64,000 bases of DNA from Bacillota bacterium (GTDB lineage Bacteria > Bacillota > Clostridia > Clostridiales > Clostridiaceae), in contig JAUZPI010000001.1 of assembly GCA_030706015.1 (NCBI GenBank), positions 1 through 64,000 on the forward strand, in the 5' to 3' direction. The notes beneath the pieces are model-generated. The model had not been told where the DNA came from and made no database searches. It was given only the letters and a program-made list of their open reading frames with translations. Position numbers and translations under genes: made by a program. Of this stretch, positions 8,361-16,198 are shown piece by piece (position 1 is the stretch's first letter; each line of letters opens with the position of its first letter).

Positions 8361-9989
8361 TGGTACCGTCACCGTACATTTTGTATACTTCAATGGATTT
8401 TGAGTTGATGCTGCTGTAATAACGGCAGTACCTATTGAAACTGCATGTACTTTTCCTGTTTGATCAACTGTTGCAACATTGGGATTACTGCTGCTCCATG
8501 TTATCCTTTGATCTGTTGCAGTGGTTGGATTAATTATAGTATTTAGTGTTAAATCCGGATCTCCTACTTTTAAGTATGCTGCAGTTTTATCTAATGTTAT
8601 ACTTGTAATTCCTTGAGTTACGGACACATCACAAGCTGCTTTGTAGCTTCCATCTGCAGAGGTGGCTGTAATGGTAGCTGTTCCTCCTGCAATTGGTTTT
8701 ACTACACCATTTAAAACTGTTGCTACTTTTGTATCACTTGAAGTCCAAATAACATTTTTATTTGATGCATTGCTTGGTGAAATTGTTGCTGTAAGGGTTC
8801 CGCTGGCTCCGCCTACTGCTAAAGATAAACTTGTTTGAGAAAGACTAATAGCTGTAACATTTACAGGAGCTGTATAAGCAAAGCTTAAATTAACCAATAC
8901 ATCGCTAGTTTCTGGACTTCTTAAAAATGAAGAATAAGAATATGAATATGTTGATATATTGCTCATACTAAATAATGCAGTTTTAAGATCAGCTGCTAAT
9001 GTACTTCCGTTCATATATCTAATCTTGATGCTTGATTGGTTATTGTTTATTGCATTCTGAACTTTAGCACTTATTTCAGCAGGAGTACCAGCAGTATAAT
9101 CTGCTGTTAAATACTGCATTCCTATATCGTTACCTAAATCTTGATAAAAAGCTGCATTACCAGAATCACTTACAATTTTAGAACTAAGCGTGTCTGTAAA
9201 TAATGTATTAGCTACAGGATAAGTACTTGTCCAAGTGTGATTTGCTTTAATCTGACTATCAGTTAGATTATAATAATTGTAGGTAACTCTACCTGGAACA
9301 TCCGGGATTGGATCATCCCATGTGGTGTCTAACTGATACCATACATTGTCCAATAACACTTCATTCCACGCATGTGCTACTCCATTAGCATAACCACCTA
9401 AAATCCTTGTTTGTATTCCAACTTGGGTTAACATCTTATATGCTAATAATGCATAACCCTGACATACGGTTTTATATGGAGATACTAAGGCATCGTAATC
9501 AGAATGCTTAACCAAAGTAGTATCATAGGCTACATTTGCTTCAATCCAGTCATGAATTGCTTTTTCCTTTTGATAATCATTCATACCCGGAGTAATAATT
9601 TGACTTAAAATGTCTGAAACCCTCGAATTTACATAGCTGTCCATTGCAGCTGTATTCCAATAGTTGAAAGAAAAATTGATAGTTGTAACTCCGCTGACAG
9701 TGCTGTAAGAATAGCTATAACCTTTTGAAGTATAAGCCATATAATCATCAGAATTATATATATTCTTTACGGCATTGCTGATATCTGCTTGTACACTTGC
9801 AGAATTGCTCACATAATTTACACTATAGGATGTCAATCTTGAATGCATGGCGTTACCTATGTCTGTCTGCAAATCTTGAACTGTAGCTGCTAAATCTGTA
9901 GCTGCAAACACCGGATGCTGATAAGCAATAATCATAAAAAAACTAAGTATGAAACTTTGCAAAATCGCTTTTTTAAAACTAACTTTCAT
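6843..9989 (-). CDS. Secreted transglutaminase-like protein with eight Big_2 domains
   Basis: 1048 residues. A signal peptide (~1-29, ending HPVFAA) is followed by a helical region and a transglutaminase-like core at ~135-235 with the triad Cys176 (KTVCQGYALL), His206 (GVAHAWNEV) and Asp221 (YQLDTTWDD). A second, alpha/beta region follows to ~370. From ~376 to the end there are eight ~84-residue bacterial Ig-like (Big_2) domains marked by WSSSN/D..VATV and GTATIT motifs. No sortase motif or SLH domain is seen. The core could act as a cysteine protease, amidase or cross-linking enzyme at the cell wall, with the Ig stalk projecting it. ATG follows GGAGGGGG. Terminator at 6806-6832. Confidence 0.85.
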   Translation of the reverse strand: MKVSFKKAILQSFILSFFMIIAYQHPVFAATDLAATVQDLQTDIGNAMHSRLTSYSVNYVSNSASVQADISNAVKNIYNSDDYMAYTSKGYSYSYSTVSGVTTINFSFNYWNTAAMDSYVNSRVSDILSQIITPGMNDYQKEKAIHDWIEANVAYDTTLVKHSDYDALVSPYKTVCQGYALLAYKMLTQVGIQTRILGGYANGVAHAWNEVLLDNVWYQLDTTWDDPIPDVPGRVTYNYYNLTDSQIKANHTWTSTYPVANTLFTDTLSSKIVSDSGNAAFYQDLGNDIGMQYLTADYTAGTPAEISAKVQNAINNNQSSIKIRYMNGSTLAADLKTALFSMSNISTYSYSYSSFLRSPETSDVLVNLSFAYTAPVNVTAISLSQTSLSLAVGGASGTLTATISPSNASNKNVIWTSSDTKVATVLNGVVKPIAGGTATITATSADGSYKAACDVSVTQGITSITLDKTAAYLKVGDPDLTLNTIINPTTATDQRITWSSSNPNVATVDQTGKVHAVSIGTAVITAASTQNPLKYTKCTVTVPTLVTGVSVNKSSLTLKMGTTSTLAPVISPTNATIKTVTWSSSDETIVKVSSAGVLTPVASGTATITVKTTDGGYTGTCAVTVIYGVSSITLDQTSTYLKVGDPDLALKATVNPSNATDPSLTWSSSNINIATVDNNGTVHSIAPGVATITAASVQDPTKVARCTVTVPTLVTGVSVNKSSLTLKMGTTSTISPVFAPTNATIRTVTWSSSDETIVKVSSAGVLTPVAPGTATVTVTSTDGGYTGTCKVTVIYGVSSITLDKTSTYLKFGDPDLTLKATVNPSNATDPSLIWSSSNTNVATVDNNGTVHSVAPGVATITATSVQDPTKVAKCTVTVPILVTGVSVNKNSLTLNMGTTSILTPVIAPTNATIKTVTWSSSNETIVKVSSSGVLTPVAPGTATITVTTTDGGYKGTCAVTVVYGLTSITLDKTSATLKLGGANLVLNPTINPSYATNKALNWVSSNTNVVTVDQNGTVHAVGIGTAVITVNSVQDPTKYTRCSIVVTS

Positions 9990-10140
9990 TATTCCCCCTC
10001 CATTTCTTCAATTTTTAATATATATTTAATATGATTATATTATCGTTTATACAATGAATTCACTTAATACTAAATAAAATTTTATTTAGCAAATTTTTGT
10101 TAGCCTTAAATTATGGCTTTTCTAGGACATTAACAAAAAA

Positions 10141-10238
10141 GGGGCTGTCGCACTAAGTATGAATACTACAATATATTGTGCAAACTTTATATTTGCAGAA
10201 CAATATAATGCGTGCTAATTTCTTAATGCGATAGCCCC
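10141..10238. repeat. 98-bp inverted-repeat element, probable terminator/MITE-like repeat
   Basis: The ends, GGGGCTGTCGCACTAAG (10141-10157) and CTTAATGCGATAGCCCC (10222-10238), are inverted repeats with 2 mismatches in 17. Inside, ATATTGTGCAAA and TTTGCAGAACAATAT form a second imperfect inverted pair, so the whole unit can fold into one long hairpin. It abuts the stop of the gene at 10239 and on the minus strand is followed by TTTTTTG, so it can work as that gene's terminator. Its end is identical for 16 bases to the terminator at 107-138. Confidence 0.6.
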
Positions 10239-10799
10239 TTAGTTTTCTTTATTCTTCTTTGTAAAAGTATTAAATAAAATATAAACACCTATAATTATTA
10301 GTACTATAGGCCAAAAATTTCTTATTAATAGTCTAGTATATTCCCACTGTCTAAATCTGTCTATAAGATTAGCTAAACTTGCTATAAACAAAAGTATACT
10401 CACTACTAATGGCCAGTCTCTCTTGGATCTGCTGATATCCTTTTGCCACACTGAGTGGACAACAAATATCAATAAAAAACTTACTCCTAACATCGCTAAG
10501 ATTATTACACTGTTCAGATTATATGATGAGGTATACATACCTAAATAATTTGTAAATTGCATGGCTGGATAATTGGCGAATTCAACAGCTGGCAGAATAA
10601 ATGCTGGGAATAAAAATGCTATATTCTTATAATACTTAGGCCCCCCGCAAATCAGATAGATTATAAGAAAAGCTGCTCCTATAATGTATAACACAAAATT
10701 ACCTCTAATTAAATGCATATTGTTTATGATACTCATAATGCCAAATAAAACTAGTAACAGGCCTATTATCAATCTGGATCTTGATTTCAAATCTTTCAC
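10239..10799 (-). CDS. Multi-pass membrane protein of unknown function
   Basis: 186 residues with about five or six hydrophobic helices (IIGLLLVLFGIMSI, FVLYIIGAAFLIIYLI, SVIILAMLGVSFLLIFVV, LVVSILLFIASLANLI, FWPIVLIIIGVYILF). The last helix motif, NFWPIVLIIIG, resembles the short hydrophobic repeat of LiaF/DUF5668-type proteins, but no full family match is claimed. Two starts compete: GTG at 10799 with AAAGG only 3 bases upstream, or TTG at 10790 with AGGTAGGTG 6 bases upstream; the second has better spacing. It lies 21 bases after the Pr6Pr-like gene and is probably co-transcribed with both paralogues. Confidence 0.6.
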   Translation of the reverse strand: MKDLKSRSRLIIGLLLVLFGIMSIINNMHLIRGNFVLYIIGAAFLIIYLICGGPKYYKNIAFLFPAFILPAVEFANYPAMQFTNYLGMYTSSYNLNSVIILAMLGVSFLLIFVVHSVWQKDISRSKRDWPLVVSILLFIASLANLIDRFRQWEYTRLLIRNFWPIVLIIIGVYILFNTFTKKNKEN

Positions 10800-10820
10800 C
10801 TACCTTTTTTATAACAGCTT

Positions 10821-11495
10821 CTATTCAATTGCAATTTCTGAATCATTATTTTTGCTATTTAGTAGTCTTAAGGATATCTTATCAATAATTACATATATAA
10901 GTCCTAACATTGAAAATAACACTGTCAATACAAGGGCATTTTCTGCTACCCCGCCATACCCTAATTTTGTTACGTTAACAAATGGATATGGATAGAACAA
11001 TGTAAAGCTGCCTCTTATCAAAGTAAATATTAAATATATTATAGGGTAACAAAGCCAGATCATCGCATATTTCCACTTATAAATTCCTCTAACATCAGCA
11101 ATAATCCAATCTACAACAAATGCAATCGGCATAATATAATGAAGTATTAAATTACTATAAACACCAATGCCATGAGGAGGCTGCACATTCCTTAAAAGTA
11201 CATGATATATAATTCCGGTAATTGTTATATACAATGTAACGGCTCCCTTAATTTGAGGTTTCAAGAACACTGGTTTTTCTGCATTTCTATATAGAACAGA
11301 TAGCGTTAGAATCAAAGCAACCATTATATTGCTTTCTGTTGTGAAATATGAAAAATAATTTTCTATAGCCATTGTCAGCTCATGACCACTCTTACCAGAA
11401 ACATTATTTATGAGCATAATTATTATTCCTGCCCATGCAACAACTGAAAAAAGCAATCGGTAAAACGTAATAAATTTTATCTTTGAAAATTTCAT
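10821..11495 (-). CDS. Pr6Pr-type six-helix membrane protein, copy 2
   Basis: 224 residues with six hydrophobic segments and conserved polar landmarks: TTESNIMVAL, TLYITITGIIYHVLLRN, LILHYIMPIAFVVDWII, YPIIYLIFTLIRG and YPYPFVNV. These match the Pr6Pr/FAR-17a-like membrane family, whose buried His and Asp (HYIMP..DW) may be functional; the biochemical role is not known to me. It is clearly homologous along its length to the next gene upstream (11520-12191). The start is ATG after GGAGGTGG. The central gene of a three-gene membrane operon. Confidence 0.7.
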   Translation of the reverse strand: MKFSKIKFITFYRLLFSVVAWAGIIIMLINNVSGKSGHELTMAIENYFSYFTTESNIMVALILTLSVLYRNAEKPVFLKPQIKGAVTLYITITGIIYHVLLRNVQPPHGIGVYSNLILHYIMPIAFVVDWIIADVRGIYKWKYAMIWLCYPIIYLIFTLIRGSFTLFYPYPFVNVTKLGYGGVAENALVLTVLFSMLGLIYVIIDKISLRLLNSKNNDSEIAIE

Positions 11496-11519
11496 TTTTC
11501 CACCTCCAGATAAATTATA

Positions 11520-12191
11520 TCACATCATCGCCTTTGACTCAGTGCTTTTTTCATAAATTATTTTGACGGTTACCTTATTGATAATTATGTATATCATACC
11601 AAGTAAAATAAAAAATATTGATAACAAAATAGAATTTCTAATTACACCCAAATACCCCAGATTGGCTGCATTGATAAATGGATATGGATAGAAAGTAGTG
11701 AATCTGCCTCTTATTAAGGTAAATATAAGATATGTAACTGGATAAGAAAGCCAATATAATGCATATTTCCATCTAAAATCCCCTTTATTATATCCAAAAA
11801 TCCAATCAGCTATAGCAGCTGCAGGCATAATATAATGTAGTATTAAATTACTATATACATCTACCCCTTGAGGGTGAATTAAATTTCTTAAAAACAAATT
11901 AAATATGATTCCCGTAACTGTTATATAAAGTGTTACCGCACCTTTAACATGCGCTTGCAAAAATGCTGGTTTTTCTTTATCCCTATATAAAAAGAGCATT
12001 ATAAATAAAATAGAAACCATAGCATTACTTTGAGTAGTAAACATAGAAAAACAATTTTCAACAGTCCACAGTAAATCCATCCCCGCTTTTCCTATCGTTC
12101 CATTTATAAGCATAAACATTATGCCCATTAACCCCAATACTCCAAAAAATAATCTAAAATAGTCGTTGAAACCTTTTCTTGAAATCTTCAC
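11520..12191 (-). CDS. Pr6Pr-type six-helix membrane protein, copy 1
   Basis: 223 residues, paralogue of the neighbour at 10821-11495. The shared blocks in the same order are TTQSNAMVSI, LYITVTGIIFNLFLRN, SNLILHYIMPAAAIADWI, YPVTYLIFTLIRG and YPYPFINAANLGYLGV. Six transmembrane segments are predicted by eye. GTG start with GGGGTG 5 bases upstream. It is the first gene of the apparent operon; the 24-base gap to the paralogue fits a tandem duplication. The function is unknown. Confidence 0.7.
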   Translation of the reverse strand: MKISRKGFNDYFRLFFGVLGLMGIMFMLINGTIGKAGMDLLWTVENCFSMFTTQSNAMVSILFIMLFLYRDKEKPAFLQAHVKGAVTLYITVTGIIFNLFLRNLIHPQGVDVYSNLILHYIMPAAAIADWIFGYNKGDFRWKYALYWLSYPVTYLIFTLIRGRFTTFYPYPFINAANLGYLGVIRNSILLSIFFILLGMIYIIINKVTVKIIYEKSTESKAMM

Positions 12192-12323
12192 CTCATCACC
12201 CCATTAATCCCGACAATTCTATATTATTACATTATACCATATAAATTGTGATATAGTAAACAATGCCAAAACTTTAGATTATATACAAACATGATGACTT
12301 TTTCATAAAAATATATGAAAAAT

Positions 12324-12349
12324 AAGCAGAGTAAACCAATACTCTGCTT
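12324..12349 (-). terminator. Terminator of the MutS-like gene
   Basis: AAGCAGAGTA (12324-12333) and TACTCTGCTT (12340-12349) are perfect inverted repeats with a 6-base loop. The minus strand continues ATTTTTC, just after the stop at 12355. Confidence 0.8.
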
Positions 12350-12354
12350 TAAAA

Positions 12355-14157
12355 TTATTCAATACTTATTCCCGCTAATCTCATTAAGAATACTGCATTT
12401 CTTGTATCAGAAATGCCAGATTTTAATTTATAATCAAAATATATCTTATTATCCTTATAAAATTCAGTAAAGTGATAATTTCTCAAATGTGCTTCTTTTT
12501 CTTTCTCTAAAGCTCCTAATTCCAGATCATGTGTTGATACCATCCCTAAGTTGCCGGCTTTACTTAATTGTTTTATTAAAATAGTTGCTCCACTATGTCT
12601 ATCAGCAGAATTGGTTCCTTTAAATATTTCATCTAGTAAAAAAAACACCCGTTCGCCTCTCTCAGATGCCTTTACTATGCTCTTAATCTTTAGCAATTCA
12701 GCATAAAATGACGAAATACTCTTTTCTAAATTATCACTTACTCTCATAGAAGTGTATATCTCCATCAAGGTGCAGCTAAAGTCTTCAGCACAAACCGGCG
12801 CTCCAGCATAGGCCATCACCAAATTAATACCTACTGTTCTAAGAAAAGTACTTTTTCCAGACATATTTGAACCAGTTATTAATATTGTGGTTTCTGGCTC
12901 TTTTATTATAATGTCATTACATACCCTTTTCCCACCGAGAAGTGGATGACCAACATTTTCAGCTAAAATTCTTGGATTTCCCTCATATATTTTAGGCATT
13001 ACCCATTCTGGATTATCATGCCCTACCACGGAAAGGCTAGATAAATACTCTAATTCTCCAATAGTCTCAAGCCAAGTTCTAAAACTATAGCCATATTTTG
13101 ATTTCCACTTTTCAAGTTCAATAGCATACCAATAATCCAACATTAATATTAAGTTTAATACAGCATAAAAGGCATTGTATCTTCCTGATACTGAATCTGC
13201 TATTCTAGAAAATCTTTTTATTTGCTCAGAAGCACTTATATGCTCCTTGCTATACAATTTGTCTTTTAACATTAATAAATATTCTGATGAAAAAGCTTGT
13301 GTTTCTATATGCTTAAGCATATTTCTATATGCATTTATATCTTCTGCAAATCTCTCTGCCAGTTTTAAAGTAGGATTAATCTTACTCTTACCTGATATTA
13401 AAAGAATTACTTGGATAAAAATCATCAAAAGTGGTATATTATACTTCACAATTCCAATAAGGTATGAAACTCCTAGAAGTATAGTAATTATAGGCAATAT
13501 TCTTGTAAGTGCAATAACCGCAGGGTTCAGTATATCATTATAGTTGCTTTCCAGCCATTGAAAAATCTTCTCTGGATTTTCGCTTTCCTTTCCAATCATT
13601 AAAGCCTCTGCTTGAAACCTTTGCCTCCAGCTTAATTTTTTTACTAATTCTTTTACGGCAGCCTGCCTTACCAATATCTCCTGAGATGAATTAGGTCTTT
13701 CTATTAGAACTTCCTTAAGTCTTTGTCTACCTAAAAAAGTGATAGCTGTGTTTATCCATTGAAATAAAGAACTTCTACCGAAGATATCTAAATCAAAAGA
13801 ATAGTTATGCTGCTGGTCTATAAATTCCTCACCCATATCATTAAAGGATTTCCAGTCTTCATTAAATCTCTTTAGACAATCCTCATTAATTTTATGCAAT
13901 ACCCTTGAATATCTTGTATTTTTCCATATACGTCTATGCATATAGACTACATAAAAAAATAAAATAACAGTACATAACACAGAAGATATACATAGATAAT
14001 AAAATTTGTATTTATAAAGAACTATTGAAATGGCTAGCCCAATTAAAAATACTGCAAGCCTTAAGTAACCAATAATACTACAGTATCTTTCTTGTTTTTC
14101 AGCTAATTTACCATATTTATTTTTTCTCTCTTGGTATTTATCTTTAGGCGCTTTCAA
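12355..14157 (-). CDS. Membrane-embedded MutS-like ATPase
   Basis: 600 residues. Two transmembrane segments lie at ~30-72 and two more at ~218-254. A MutS core/lever-like helical region follows, then a MutS domain V ATPase: Walker A GSNMSGKST (429-437), Walker B FFLLDE (505-510), and downstream GTNSADRHSG and STHDLELG. The mismatch-recognition domain I is absent, so this is not the repair protein MutS but one of the MutS-domain-V proteins with membrane anchors, of unknown role. TTG start with GGGAGG upstream. It is the last gene of a same-strand cluster, 45 bases after rtcB, and is followed by a strong terminator. Confidence 0.8.
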   Translation of the reverse strand: MKAPKDKYQERKNKYGKLAEKQERYCSIIGYLRLAVFLIGLAISIVLYKYKFYYLCISSVLCTVILFFYVVYMHRRIWKNTRYSRVLHKINEDCLKRFNEDWKSFNDMGEEFIDQQHNYSFDLDIFGRSSLFQWINTAITFLGRQRLKEVLIERPNSSQEILVRQAAVKELVKKLSWRQRFQAEALMIGKESENPEKIFQWLESNYNDILNPAVIALTRILPIITILLGVSYLIGIVKYNIPLLMIFIQVILLISGKSKINPTLKLAERFAEDINAYRNMLKHIETQAFSSEYLLMLKDKLYSKEHISASEQIKRFSRIADSVSGRYNAFYAVLNLILMLDYWYAIELEKWKSKYGYSFRTWLETIGELEYLSSLSVVGHDNPEWVMPKIYEGNPRILAENVGHPLLGGKRVCNDIIIKEPETTILITGSNMSGKSTFLRTVGINLVMAYAGAPVCAEDFSCTLMEIYTSMRVSDNLEKSISSFYAELLKIKSIVKASERGERVFFLLDEIFKGTNSADRHSGATILIKQLSKAGNLGMVSTHDLELGALEKEKEAHLRNYHFTEFYKDNKIYFDYKLKSGISDTRNAVFLMRLAGISIE

Positions 14158-14202
14158 GTTATTACCTCCCTTGCAGGTGCTGCACTTATAAAACTATATC
14201 CT

Positions 14203-15291
14203 TTATCCTTTATAGGTAATGAGAGGTTTTAAACTGGCTACAAGCTTTATCATATTTTCATTTAGCATGTCCTCTATTACTCTATTAATATTTTTATATG
14301 CTTCTGGTGCTTCCTCATAAACAAGATTTTTATCTTTACAAATCAGATTATAAGAAAGTTCATTTAATTTAACTTCCCTTTTGTAATATAGCTTCTCTAA
14401 TCTATCTTTACAGGATAAACGTGCCCACTTTCTGCCTGCACCATGAGATATCGAGAAAGCATAATCCTGTATATTACCAATTGGTTTAACAATATATGAT
14501 TTTGAGCCCCTTGAACCTGCAACCACCACATATCCAATATCTGATGGTGCTGCTCCTTTTCTATGAATGTAATAAGTTTCACCTTTGGATTCTTTTTGGG
14601 TAATACTGTTATGAACACTATCCAACAATTTTTTAAAACCCTTATTATTTATTGAAGTAATTAATTTTTCAGCAATCAGTTCCCTGTTTAGTGCTGCAAA
14701 TTGGATAGCAGATTCATGTTCCTCCATATATTCTCTAAAAGGCTTACTATTTTCTTGGAGACCATTTTGACAGGAGTAATTTTCAATATATTTTCTTAGA
14801 ATATACTCTCCATAGCTTCTGGATCCGCTGTGCACAAGCAATAGCACTTTAGATTTATCTACCCCTATTTCTTTAACTGCTTCTTCATCAAAAACTTCAC
14901 TTAATTCTTGGAATTCAGCAAAATGGTTTCCTCCTCCTATTGTGCCTAGCTTATCTATAAATTGCTTTTCTATCTTATTTGTAAAAGTACTTGCATCAAT
15001 TTCATTCAAGAAATCAAGCTTTTCAAGCTCCTTCATTACCTTTGGAATTTTAAACTTTTTCTTAGTAATACTCGTGCAAAATAATGACATTCCGCAGCCA
15101 ATATCATTTCCTATTATGTGTGGATAAATAATATCCTTACTAACAAAACTTGCTCCTACAGGAGTCTTTCCGGGGTGCAAATCCGGTAGTCCAACCGCAC
15201 TGATAATTCCTTTCAATTCAGCTACTTTTTTCAATTGCTCAACAGCACTGCTTTCAATCCACGATTTGTCACTCTTCACTACTCTAATCAT
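14203..15291 (-). CDS. RNA ligase, RtcB family (short form)
   Basis: 362 residues. RtcB enzymes join RNA 2',3'-cyclic phosphate or 3'-phosphate ends to 5'-OH ends using GTP and Mn2+. Visible landmarks are GNDIGCGM (metal Asp63 and Cys66), GGGNHFAEFQ (119-128), VHSGSRSYG (His154), a later metal His near 227, and SHGAGRK with His283 as the guanylylated residue. All metal and nucleotidyl residues are present, so activity is expected. It is shorter than the usual ~400-480-residue RtcB and resembles the RtcB2 group often paired with the release factor PrfH, but no prfH lies here. Its Shine-Dalgarno sequence can pair with an upstream repeat (15298-15354). Upstream is a protein kinase gene; downstream the MutS-like ATPase. 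Confidence 0.88.
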   Translation of the reverse strand: MIRVVKSDKSWIESSAVEQLKKVAELKGIISAVGLPDLHPGKTPVGASFVSKDIIYPHIIGNDIGCGMSLFCTSITKKKFKIPKVMKELEKLDFLNEIDASTFTNKIEKQFIDKLGTIGGGNHFAEFQELSEVFDEEAVKEIGVDKSKVLLLVHSGSRSYGEYILRKYIENYSCQNGLQENSKPFREYMEEHESAIQFAALNRELIAEKLITSINNKGFKKLLDSVHNSITQKESKGETYYIHRKGAAPSDIGYVVVAGSRGSKSYIVKPIGNIQDYAFSISHGAGRKWARLSCKDRLEKLYYKREVKLNELSYNLICKDKNLVYEEAPEAYKNINRVIEDMLNENMIKLVASLKPLITYKG

Positions 15292-15297
15292 TATTTA

Positions 15298-15354
15298 TAT
15301 ATTCTCTCCTTATTCCTTTAAATTAATCTTTTTCACTTATTTTGAGAGAATATA
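15298..15354 (-). promoter_or_regulatory. Inverted repeat that can mask the rtcB ribosome site
   Basis: TATATTCTCTC (15298-15308) and GAGAGAATATA (15344-15354) are perfect 11-base inverted repeats with a 35-base spacer. On the mRNA the 3' arm contains the GGAGAG Shine-Dalgarno of rtcB, 7 bases before its ATG, so pairing would close the site. A protein operator is an alternative reading. Confidence 0.5.
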
Positions 15355-15445
15355 AAACGTAATCTATATTACTCTCACCCTATTTATATATATCATTTTT
15401 ACCACGTCCTTCCTAGAATCTTATTAATATATTAACACTTTATTT

Positions 15446-16198
15446 TTAAATAATTAAGTCCTTCTTATTTTTAATATTTTGCTTGATTTTTAATAGCTCG
15501 TTTTCCACCTGGTTAATATCTTTATATACTTCCTCCATACCCAGCAACCTTTTTAAAAATATCATTTCTTCTTTAGGAAGATCTAATTCTTCATACCACG
15601 GCTTTTCCTGCTCATTCTCTACATTATAAGCGGTATACAATAAATGTAATAAAAAATCTCCAAAATAGGAAAAATCCACTGTTTCAACGTATCTATCCTC
15701 ATTAACCCATCTAGCTAGTCCAAAATCAACTAAGTGAATTTCGCCTAAATTATATAATACATTTGGTACTCTAATGTCTCTATGTACAATACCCTTACCA
15801 TGTAAATACTTTAATATATCTATTAGCTGTATAGCAATATTAAATATTTCTTCCTTGGAAAAAACATAATTATCAATGAAAATGATTTCTTCCAAGGTCT
15901 TTCCTTCTTTTAATTCTAAGATATAACCTAGGAACTTATCATATTCAAGCTTCTCGATAAATTTGGGTATACGCTTATGATTAAGAGTTTTTAGTATCTC
16001 TGGCTCATAATTTGCTTTATGTCCTATTTTCTTTAGCATATTTCTTTTAAGCTGCTTTAGTATATATTGTTTATTGTCTTTACTCACAAGATAGCAAATA
16101 CCATACCTTCCCTCTCCCAAAATCCTTAAAACAGTGTATTCACCAACTTGTTCAGTTGGTGAATACACTGTGTCCATTTTAAACAATGTTAAGACCAT
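15446..16198 (-). CDS. Hanks-type Ser/Thr protein kinase, single domain
   Basis: A soluble ~250-residue kinase. Motifs are the glycine loop GEGRYG (28-33), Lys48 in YILKQL, an alpha-C Glu near 65-67, the catalytic loop HRDIRVPN (Asp141, Asn146) and DFG (158-160). Arg replaces the usual Lys of HRDxKxxN. There is no transmembrane or PASTA region, so it is not PrkC. The start codon at 16198 overlaps the stop of the His-rich gene (10 bases); a second Met at 16177 is also possible. Neither has a ribosome site, so translation is probably coupled to the upstream gene. An 18-bp perfect hairpin (16131-16171) lies just inside the coding region. Confidence 0.85.
   Translation of the reverse strand: MVLTLFKMDTVYSPTEQVGEYTVLRILGEGRYGICYLVSKDNKQYILKQLKRNMLKKIGHKANYEPEILKTLNHKRIPKFIEKLEYDKFLGYILELKEGKTLEEIIFIDNYVFSKEEIFNIAIQLIDILKYLHGKGIVHRDIRVPNVLYNLGEIHLVDFGLARWVNEDRYVETVDFSYFGDFLLHLLYTAYNVENEQEKPWYEELDLPKEEMIFLKRLLGMEEVYKDINQVENELLKIKQNIKNKKDLII
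16131..16171 (-). repeat. Perfect 18-bp hairpin at the start of the kinase gene
   Basis: ACAGTGTATTCACCAACT (16131-16148) and AGTTGGTGAATACACTGT (16154-16171) are exact inverted complements with a 5-base loop. In the mRNA the stem starts 6 bases after the ATG at 16177 and within ~10 codons of the start at 16198, inside the ribosome footprint. There is no T tract, so it is not a terminator. Confidence 0.85.

Noticed and set aside
14203..15291. RtcB as part of an RtcB2-PrfH or RtcA/RtcR repair operon
   Set aside because: No PrfH, RtcA or RtcR gene is found within the flanking genes of this window.
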